From NCBI RefSeq assembly GCF_008014675.1, contig NZ_VOXD01000014.1, positions 62,001 to 126,000 on the forward strand: a DNA stretch of 64,000 nucleotides. Direction: 5' to 3'. A model generated the notes under the pieces. The model searched no databases. It was given only the letters and a program-made list of their open reading frames with translations, and had not been told where the DNA came from. This DNA comes from Neolewinella aurantiaca. Lineage in GTDB: Bacteria > Bacteroidota > Bacteroidia > Chitinophagales > Saprospiraceae. Shown piece after piece: positions 34,589-41,164 of this stretch (position 1 is its first letter; each line of letters starts with the position of its first letter). The position numbers and the translations under genes are program-made.

Positions 34589-37021
34589 TTGGTGACACCA
34601 CCCATCAGCCGGGCTTCCGGGATTAAAAACAATAACCTCTCCGCCATCAAACTAAAAACCTTCGGCATAAGGCATCATGGCCCTGGCTCTGCCCGCCGCC
34701 TCCGCGCCGCACTCGATGCGTATCTACCAGACCTTATCCTGATCGAGATGCCTGCGGATGCCGACAAAGTACTGCGCGAGGTCGTCACCAACGGCTTGCG
34801 ACCTCCGGTCGCAATGGTACTGTACGATGCAAAAGACATCGAAAGGGCCAGCTTTTACCCCTTCGCGCGTTTCAGCCCGGAATACCAGGCAATCGACTGG
34901 GCTGTAGAGCGGGACATTGACGTATGGCCGATCGACCTGCCCGCCAGAAACTATCTCGCCGAAAAGGCTGCCGCTGTTCCACCCACACTGTTCGCGACCG
35001 GAGAGCCTCCCGTGGAAGAACCTTCCGTCCTGCCCGGTAAGACCAAAGAACAACTCCGCCGTCAGCTTCGTCGTGATCCGCTTTCCCTGATGGCAGAGCT
35101 GGCGGGCTATCAGGACTCCGAAGCCTGGTGGGATGCTACCCTGGAACGCGGACACGAAGACTCTCTGGCTGTTTTCGAAGCCCTGCTCAGCATGGTAGCC
35201 GAGCTGCGCGAGACCTTCCCCTCTGCCTCCGACGACGAGAACCAGCGCCGCGAAGCCTTCATGCGCACCGAAATCCGCAAAGCGCTGAAAACCGGAGCCG
35301 AACGCATCGCGGTCGTCGTTGGCGCCTGGCACGGCCCTGCTGTGTCCGATCCTCTGAAGTACAAAGCGACGGCCGATAAAGCAATCCTGAAAGGATTGCC
35401 GAAGGTGAAAATCGCCGCAGCCTGGGTCCCGTGGTCGTACCCCCGGCTGGCCCGGGCCGGAGGCTACGGCGCCGGAGTAGCCAGCCCGAACTGGTACCAA
35501 TTCGTGTACGACTTCCCGGATAATGCAACCGACCGCTGGATGGCAACAGCGGCAAAACTCCTGCGCGGCGAAGGGTTCGACGCCAGCCCCGCCATGGCCA
35601 CCGAAGGAGTCTCGCTGGCCAAAACACTTGCCACGCTGCGCGACCACGAACAGCCGGGCATCCATGAACTCGAGCAGGCCCTGCTCGGAACTCTGGCTGC
35701 GGGCAGGCCAGAGCGCTTAGCGGTTATTCACGAAAAGCTGACCATCGGTACAACGGTAGGCTTCGTTCCGCCCGACGTAACGACAGTTCCCCTCCTGCAA
35801 GACCTCAACCGGGAGTTAAAAAGTACCCGCATGGCAAAACTGTGGGAAACAGCCGGCGAACAGTACCTGAAAGCTACCAAGACTAACCCCCGGGGAGGCA
35901 TTGACCTGCGCGCCAACAACGACCTGCGCAAAAGCCATCTGCTCCACCGCCTCAACCTGCTCGAAATAACCTGGGGGAAACTCCAGCCGGCAGGTCCGGA
36001 CAGCCTGAGCAGTTTCAAAGAAATCTGGCTACTGGAGTGGCAACCGGAATACAGCCTTTTCCTGATCGAACGTGCAAGCTACGGCAATACCGTTGCTGTA
36101 GCCGCAGGAAGGTACGCCCGCGAGAAAGCCGCAGAAATGAGAACCGTGCGGCCGCTTGCCCAGCTCACCCTCGATTGTCTGCGGGCCAACCTGCCCGAAG
36201 CCATTCCCGATCTGATGGCTCTGCTTCGTGAACGCGCTGCAGAAACAACCGACGTAGCTTCTTTGCTCGCCGCCTTACCGACTCTGGTGCAGACCTCCCG
36301 CTACGGGGATTCGCGCAAAACGGATACCACCGCCCTGCTGATGGTGATCGATGAATTGTTGCCGCGACTTGCCGCCGGCCTGCCGGTAGCGACCACCAAT
36401 ATCGACGACGAGCAGGCCGGGGAACTACTCCAGCACCTTGCCGCAGCCAACTATGCGTTGGCGCAACTCGACAACGAGCAACACACCGAAATATGGACCA
36501 GCGGCCTCCGCCGAACGGCTGCCGCCGGAGGGGTACACCCGCTCCTGGAAGGCCACACGATCCGCTTGCTTTACGACCACGATATGCTGGACGACCAGGA
36601 AGCCGCCCAGCGGTTCTCCCGGGCGTTATCGGCAGCTAATGGAGCACAGGCGGTTGCGCAGTGGCTCAGTGGGTTCCTGCACGGCAGCGGGCAGCTGCTC
36701 TTCCATTATCCTCCGCTGTGGGGCCTGGTAAACGACTGGGTAGCGGGGCTGGTCTGGGAAGACTTCGAGAACATACTCCCACTCCTGCGGAGGACCTTTG
36801 CTGACTTCAGTCAGTTCGATCGGCAGCGGCTTCTTACCCTGGCGCGGAAGAAGGGCGACGAACGGAAAACGGACATTGCGGTCATACCGGAAACACCCCG
36901 GCATGCTTCAGCAGCAGGCTCGGCAGCAGGTGCAAAGAAAGTTGAACTAAGCACAGATGCACCGCAAGCCAACGTCTCCGGCGAAGACCTGATCGAAGCC
37001 CTGCTGGGCTGGATGGGGTAA
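34589..37021 (+). CDS. DUF5682 family protein
   Basis: 810 residues. The first 300 residues carry the family's features: FGIRHHGPGSARRL, DLILIEMPADAD, DVWPIDLPARN, and AVVVGAWHGPAV, which recall the EreA/TraB-like hydrolase fold with conserved His and Glu. The C-terminal half is helical with no further motif. Members are often encoded with a MoxR ATPase, a VWA protein and a SWIM-domain protein; none of these is adjacent. The start is uncertain: TTG at 34589, GTG at 34592 are the only canonical codons before the conserved LKTFGIRHHGPGS. A CATCTTTG directly before could be a -7 element. Function unknown. Confidence 0.8.
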   Translation: MVTPPISRASGIKNNNLSAIKLKTFGIRHHGPGSARRLRAALDAYLPDLILIEMPADADKVLREVVTNGLRPPVAMVLYDAKDIERASFYPFARFSPEYQAIDWAVERDIDVWPIDLPARNYLAEKAAAVPPTLFATGEPPVEEPSVLPGKTKEQLRRQLRRDPLSLMAELAGYQDSEAWWDATLERGHEDSLAVFEALLSMVAELRETFPSASDDENQRREAFMRTEIRKALKTGAERIAVVVGAWHGPAVSDPLKYKATADKAILKGLPKVKIAAAWVPWSYPRLARAGGYGAGVASPNWYQFVYDFPDNATDRWMATAAKLLRGEGFDASPAMATEGVSLAKTLATLRDHEQPGIHELEQALLGTLAAGRPERLAVIHEKLTIGTTVGFVPPDVTTVPLLQDLNRELKSTRMAKLWETAGEQYLKATKTNPRGGIDLRANNDLRKSHLLHRLNLLEITWGKLQPAGPDSLSSFKEIWLLEWQPEYSLFLIERASYGNTVAVAAGRYAREKAAEMRTVRPLAQLTLDCLRANLPEAIPDLMALLRERAAETTDVASLLAALPTLVQTSRYGDSRKTDTTALLMVIDELLPRLAAGLPVATTNIDDEQAGELLQHLAAANYALAQLDNEQHTEIWTSGLRRTAAAGGVHPLLEGHTIRLLYDHDMLDDQEAAQRFSRALSAANGAQAVAQWLSGFLHGSGQLLFHYPPLWGLVNDWVAGLVWEDFENILPLLRRTFADFSQFDRQRLLTLARKKGDERKTDIAVIPETPRHASAAGSAAGAKKVELSTDAPQANVSGEDLIEALLGWMG

Positions 37022-37062
37022 ACACAGAACCCGGGAAGTTGGGAACCAAGCATTTCCACCCC

Positions 37063-37070
37063 TAACTTTG
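37063..37070 (+). promoter_or_regulatory. Candidate -7 element of the speE-like/speD operon
   Basis: TAACTTTG, a full match to TAnnTTTG. Transcription would begin near 37077 and run through the GC-rich repeat at 37104-37121 into the speE-like coding sequence. Confidence 0.45.
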
Positions 37071-37103
37071 CCAAATCAACCTTTGCTCCTTCATCCCTTC
37101 TCC

Positions 37104-37121
37104 GCACCTGCGGCCGCGCCC
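37104..37121 (+). repeat. Dispersed element upstream of the speE-like gene
   Basis: GCACCTGCGGCCGCGCCC, identical to the consensus and oriented toward the gene. It lies in the same open frame as the gene, ahead of the first membrane segment. Confidence 0.65.
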
Positions 37122-37254
37122 GAAAAAACGTAACGACATCAGAACACGCCCCGAAAAAACCTTTCTCATCGCCGCCGTATTTCTGGCCGGGCTTTGCAGC
37201 ATCGTCTACGAATTACTAATCAGTACCACGAGTAGCTATTTCCTGGGGGATAGC

Positions 37255-38685
37255 GTGAAGCAGTTCAGCCTCACCATCGGTATTTATATGTTTGCGATGG
37301 GCGTCGGGTCGTTTCTGACCAGATTTGTTGAGGAGCGGGAACTGGAGGCTTTCATCCGTACGGAACTGCTGCTGGGCCTGCTCGGTGGAGTTTCCGTTCC
37401 GCTTCTGTACTTCCTGTTTCAGTACCAAACCAACACCCAGTATCAGTTCACGATGCTTGGCCTTGTTTTCGGCATCGGGATGCTGACCGGGCTGGAAATT
37501 CCACTGCTTGCCCGGGTGATGGAACGCTATTCACCATTAAAAGAGAACCTGGCCGATGTTCTCGGTTTCGACTATGTCGGTGCGCTTGCTGCCACACTTC
37601 TTTTTCCTTTTCTGTTGTTGCCCTTTGTGGGATTGTACAGCTCCAGTCTGATTTTCGGAGCCGTTAATCTGCTACTCGGCTTTGGAGTTTGCTGGTTCTT
37701 CCGCGACCAGTTGGACACCAAACGTAAGCGGGCAGTGTACATCTGGACGGCCATCGGCCTGGTAGCCTTCGGAGCGTTACTGGCCTGGGCTAATCCCTTC
37801 CTTGCGCAGTGGGAAGCAAGCGCCTATCCGCATCGGGTAATTTACCGCGAGCAATCACCTTACCAGCAAATCACGCTCACCCAAAACAAGGATGACCTGC
37901 GGTTGTACCTCAACCGCGTTATCCAGTTTTCAAGCCGCGATGAATACCGCTACCATGAGGCGTTAGCCCTGATTCCGGCAGCCGGCACTCCGGCGGTTAA
38001 ACGGGCGTTGATTCTCGGCGGCGGCGAAGGCCTGCTCGCCCGGGAGCTACTCAAACTCCCCGAACTTGAACAACTCACCATCGTTGACCTCGACGAGCGG
38101 ATATTCGACCTCGCCCGCCGACACGAGGTCATCAAGGCGCTGAACGCGGGTGCCGTAGACGACCCCAGGGTGCAGTGCATCGCTGCCGATGCGGCCGTAT
38201 TCCTGCGCAACGACACTACAACCTACGACCTGATCCTTGCCGACCTGCCCGACCCTTCCAACGAAAGTGTCGCCCGGCTCTACAGCACCTGGTTTTTCGG
38301 GATGGCAAAAGCCCGGCTTGCGCACAACGGAGTATTTGCGACCCAGGCAACCAGTCCGTACCATACCCGTAAGACCTTCTGGTGCATCGCTAAAACGCTC
38401 GAAGCTATCGGCTTTGAGCACATCCGGCCGTACAAAATAACGGTTCCCAGCTTCGGGGTATGGGGCTTCATTATGGCCGGCGGCGGAAGCGCCGCCCCCG
38501 CACTCCGGACCGACGTTTCAAGAAAATTCCTGGAACCCGAAGCCCTCCCCGCAATGTTCTACTTCCCACCCGACCTGCGGGAACCAACCGAACTTAATCT
38601 GCAACCCAATCGCCTCGACCGTCCCGTTTTGCTGGACTACTTCCTCGATGAATGGTCCGATTGGCAACGCGAAAAGACCTATTGA
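37255..38685 (+). CDS. Membrane-linked spermidine synthase-like protein (start uncertain, coding extends upstream)
   Basis: From the first canonical start (GTG at 37255) there are 476 residues, but the same frame is coding upstream: TFLIAAVFLAGLCSIVYELL at 37159-37218 is the conserved first membrane helix, leading without break into GDSVKQFSLTIG. No ATG, GTG or TTG lies in frame between the stop at 37063 and 37255, so an ATC (for example 37138), CTG (37108) or another start must be used, or the gene has lost its start. The protein has about seven membrane helices, then a Rossmann-type aminopropyltransferase domain with ILGGGEGLLAREL, TIVDLDERIFDLAR, YDLILADLPDPSNES. It is expected to move an aminopropyl group from decarboxylated SAM to putrescine. 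Overlaps speD by TGATG. Confidence 0.85.
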   Translation: MKQFSLTIGIYMFAMGVGSFLTRFVEERELEAFIRTELLLGLLGGVSVPLLYFLFQYQTNTQYQFTMLGLVFGIGMLTGLEIPLLARVMERYSPLKENLADVLGFDYVGALAATLLFPFLLLPFVGLYSSSLIFGAVNLLLGFGVCWFFRDQLDTKRKRAVYIWTAIGLVAFGALLAWANPFLAQWEASAYPHRVIYREQSPYQQITLTQNKDDLRLYLNRVIQFSSRDEYRYHEALALIPAAGTPAVKRALILGGGEGLLARELLKLPELEQLTIVDLDERIFDLARRHEVIKALNAGAVDDPRVQCIAADAAVFLRNDTTTYDLILADLPDPSNESVARLYSTWFFGMAKARLAHNGVFATQATSPYHTRKTFWCIAKTLEAIGFEHIRPYKITVPSFGVWGFIMAGGGSAAPALRTDVSRKFLEPEALPAMFYFPPDLREPTELNLQPNRLDRPVLLDYFLDEWSDWQREKTY

Positions 38686-39086
38686 TGCCTGCTCCCAAAT
38701 CTTTCCCCTTACCGCCAGGAACAAAAGTTCTTGGGCGCCACGTCCACCTCGACCTTTACGAGTGTACTGCGGGTATCCTGTCTGCTCCGGCAGATTCAGA
38801 ACGCATCCTCAACGCTGCCGCGCACGAGATGAACGCGACCATTGTGGGCAGTCACTTTCACGCCTTCAATCCTCACGGTGTTAGCGGCGTAGTTGTTATC
38901 GCCGAGAGTCACCTGACGGTGCACACCTGGCCCGAACACAATTACGCAGCCATCGACATTTTCAGCTGCGGAGACCTGGACCTGGATGCGGGAATCAAAC
39001 TACTGATCGCAGAGTTTGGCGCCAGGCGGCATTACCTGGCTGCTTTTGACCGGGGATGGGTCAACGATCACTCCAGCGGGGGCTAA
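38685..39086 (+). CDS. speD: S-adenosylmethionine decarboxylase proenzyme
   Basis: 133 residues. SpeD decarboxylates SAM to give the aminopropyl donor used by the spermidine synthase encoded just upstream. The self-cleavage site is in AESHLTVHTWPE: the chain breaks before the Ser, which becomes the pyruvoyl group. HVHLDLYECTAG and NYAAIDIFSCGD (catalytic Cys) are conserved. The ATG shares a base with the preceding stop (TGATG), which shows translational coupling and fixes the start. Confidence 0.95.
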   Translation: MPAPKSFPLPPGTKVLGRHVHLDLYECTAGILSAPADSERILNAAAHEMNATIVGSHFHAFNPHGVSGVVVIAESHLTVHTWPEHNYAAIDIFSCGDLDLDAGIKLLIAEFGARRHYLAAFDRGWVNDHSSGG

Positions 39087-39093
39087 GCCCCCG
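39077..39093. terminator. Hairpin overlapping the speD stop codon
   Basis: CGGGGGCTAAGCCCCCG, an eight-base perfect stem with a single loop base that includes the TAA. No T-run on either side, so termination is not certain. Confidence 0.4.
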
Positions 39094-39114
39094 TAGCCCC
39101 AGCGACACGGTGCG

Positions 39115-39837
39115 TTAGAAGTAAACCGCCTTGTTAAGTTCCGGGGCGCTCAGTTCGTACGTTCCGGAGACAAAACCATCCATTGAAGGCAGCGGCATCT
39201 TCTTCCTGAACGTGGTGATAAGTTTTACGCCTTTCTTGATTTCATCGCCGGTGCAGTCCTGAGGTGTAACCGAATACTCAGCTTCGCCGGTGGAAAGATT
39301 ATAGTCTAATTCGGTGTACTCCGTACATGCATCATCATTGATGATCGTTGCGCCGATGAGTTTGAAATCGCCATCCTGCCAGCGGAACCGGTGGGTATTG
39401 TGCCACTTGGCCCGGCTGCCGCCGAAATGCCGGACGACGATGGTTCCGTTCTCGATTTTCACACTTTCGAGCGGATCGCCCATCATGCCACCGTGTCTGG
39501 TGGAAAGGATGACTTCCCCCGCTGTGTACCAGGCATCGAGGTCTGCGCCTTCGCCGGAGTAAACCACCAACTGACGTTTAAAGCCAAGTCCGTCGTTCTC
39601 TTCTTTGGTGGTTATTACATCCAGCCGGTCGCGCTCTCCGTCGCCGTTGAGGTCGTCTTCGACGTTTGCTTCCGGAGTTTCATCTTCAACGAAGGTGGCT
39701 TTGCCGGATCTGATCTGCACCTTTTTGGGTGCGGGCAGTTTCATTTCGGGCTTTTGTGTTACCGCTGCGTCCGGGGCTTTATCGTCGTTTTTGCAAGCAC
39801 AAAGAATCAGAAGAAGAAAAAGAGGGAAGTATTTCAT
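39115..39837 (-). CDS. Hypothetical lipoprotein
   Basis: 240 residues with a lipoprotein signal (MKYFPLFLLLILCAC). The mature protein holds a segment DDLNGDGERDRLDVITT that resembles FG-GAP/VCBS calcium repeats, then a long beta-rich region (LVVYSGEGADLDAWYTAGE, IVVRHFGGSRAKWHNTHRFRWQDGDFKLIG). Such proteins are common in Bacteroidota and usually have no assigned role. It is likely attached to a membrane and converges on speD. Confidence 0.72.
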   Translation of the reverse strand: MKYFPLFLLLILCACKNDDKAPDAAVTQKPEMKLPAPKKVQIRSGKATFVEDETPEANVEDDLNGDGERDRLDVITTKEENDGLGFKRQLVVYSGEGADLDAWYTAGEVILSTRHGGMMGDPLESVKIENGTIVVRHFGGSRAKWHNTHRFRWQDGDFKLIGATIINDDACTEYTELDYNLSTGEAEYSVTPQDCTGDEIKKGVKLITTFRKKMPLPSMDGFVSGTYELSAPELNKAVYF

Positions 39838-39903
39838 GCCGTAAATATCGGGTAAAAAACGAGCCTTCCGCCTACCGGAGCTTTGCTTTTTGTTTTTCGT
39901 ACT

Positions 39904-39954
39904 GCATCCTGCGATGGCGCCACCACTTCATATTCCGGCGCGAACGCAGGGTGC
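39904..39954. repeat. Inverted pair of the dispersed element before padR
   Basis: Plus strand 39904-39921 GCATCCTGCGATGGCGCC; minus strand 39937-39954 GCACCCTGCGTTCGCGCC, preceded by CTTT. The two are 15 bases apart, so the RNA or cruciform could fold on itself. Sits between the divergent lipoprotein and padR genes. Confidence 0.55.
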
Positions 39955-40007
39955 AAAGACGGCTGATCGGCAAGGTAAAAATGTTAAAGCCCAAGCAAAA
40001 TTCTTTA

Positions 40008-40028
40008 ATACATCTAATTCCGATGTAT
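40008..40028 (+). promoter_or_regulatory. Likely PadR operator
   Basis: ATACATC-TAATTCC-GATGTAT, seven-base arms, ten bases before the padR ATG. PadR repressors typically bind ATAC/ATGT-rich inverted repeats in their own promoter, so autorepression is likely. Confidence 0.6.
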
Positions 40029-40037
40029 CATTGTTCT

Positions 40038-40376
40038 ATGTATTCAAAAGAACTAATAAAAGGTACTCTCCGAACGGTGGTGCTCAGGTTGCTCGATCAG
40101 GAAGGTCGTCTCTACGGCTACCAGATGAACAAACGGGTGGAAGACCTGAGCGACGGTCGTTACACCCTGACGGAAGGCGCGCTGTACCCGTTGCTCCACA
40201 AACTGGTGAAAGACGGCCTGCTCACCACCGAAACCGAGAAAGTCAACGGCCGGGCCCGCCGCTATTACAGTATCACCGAGGCGGGCCGCGCAGCGGCCAC
40301 CAGCCGGCGGGAAGAATTCCGCAGCTTTCTGCTCACGATGCAAACCCTGCTCGACTTAAAACCCGAAAAGACATGA
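40038..40376 (+). CDS. PadR family transcriptional regulator
   Basis: 112 residues: a winged helix of the PadR type with MYSKELIKGTLRTVVLRLLDQEG at the start, GYQMNKRVEDLS, LTEGALYPLLHKLVKDGLLTTE and RRYYSITEAGRAA. It is a cytoplasmic DNA-binding dimer, usually a repressor that responds to a small ligand or stress. The ATG is fixed by the short N-terminal helix; the last four bases overlap the next start (ATGA), so the peptidase gene is in the same operon and presumably its target. Confidence 0.93.
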   Translation: MYSKELIKGTLRTVVLRLLDQEGRLYGYQMNKRVEDLSDGRYTLTEGALYPLLHKLVKDGLLTTETEKVNGRARRYYSITEAGRAAATSRREEFRSFLLTMQTLLDLKPEKT

Positions 40377-41152
40377 TCATCCTCTCCGAACATCAGGTTG
40401 CCCGGGTACAGGCGCACCTTGCCCGGGCCGGCCTGAACGAACAGCTCAGCACCGAGCTGCTCGATCACCTCTGCTGCGCCATCGAAGCCCGGATGACTAC
40501 CGGCGAATCTTTCGATCAGGCCCTGAGCGAAACGCTGAAAAGCTGGCCCATCCGCCAACTCCGGGACCTGCAAAAGACCATCAATTTCACCACAAAAACC
40601 AAACCCATGCTTTACCGCGCTTCTGCTGCCATTGCGCTCGTCGCTGGCATCTGCCTGCTTTCTCCCTTCACTTCCGTTGATCACTCAGCGCCGCTGGCGC
40701 TGGACCACCATGACCATTCCTCGGATTACGCCGCCGACTACAGCCGGTTCGACCCGCCTACCGCCAGCCCGATCGCGGGAGTGGACATGAAAGCGGCTCT
40801 GTCATCAGGTTTCGGTATGCGTAAGCATCCCCTTACCAAAAGAACGACCCTACACCGGGGTATCGACCTGAAAGCCAAAGTCGGGACTCCGGTACAAGCC
40901 ACAGCTCCCGGAAAAGTTATTTATGCCGGCGAAGACGGCAACTATGGCATTACGGTCCGCATTCTGCACGAGGATGGTTACGTAACCGCTTATTGCCACC
41001 TGAGCAAGCACGTTGTTGAACGGGGAGACCGGGTCATCCTTGGCCAGGAAATTGCCGCGGTAGGTACTACCGGCCAATCGCTCGGGCCGCACCTCCACTA
41101 CGAAGTACTGAAGGATGACGTACCGGTTAATCCGCTGGCGCTGGTAGATTAG
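40373..41152 (+). CDS. M23 (LytM) peptidase with PadR-linked N-terminal helical domain
   Basis: 259 residues. Residues 1-75 (LSEHQVARVQAHLARAGL, LSTELLDHLCCAIEARM, LSETLKSWP) resemble the helical prefix domain seen in membrane proteins encoded after padR. A membrane helix at about 82-98 follows, then a linker and a LytM domain with zinc ligands His161 and Asp165 (HRGIDL) and the HLH motif in GPHLHYEVL. LytM enzymes cut peptidoglycan cross-bridges, so it would act in the periplasm. The ATGA overlap with padR sets the start and shows coupling. Confidence 0.9.
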   Translation: MIILSEHQVARVQAHLARAGLNEQLSTELLDHLCCAIEARMTTGESFDQALSETLKSWPIRQLRDLQKTINFTTKTKPMLYRASAAIALVAGICLLSPFTSVDHSAPLALDHHDHSSDYAADYSRFDPPTASPIAGVDMKAALSSGFGMRKHPLTKRTTLHRGIDLKAKVGTPVQATAPGKVIYAGEDGNYGITVRILHEDGYVTAYCHLSKHVVERGDRVILGQEIAAVGTTGQSLGPHLHYEVLKDDVPVNPLALVD

Positions 41153-41164
41153 AAGGAAAAGCTC

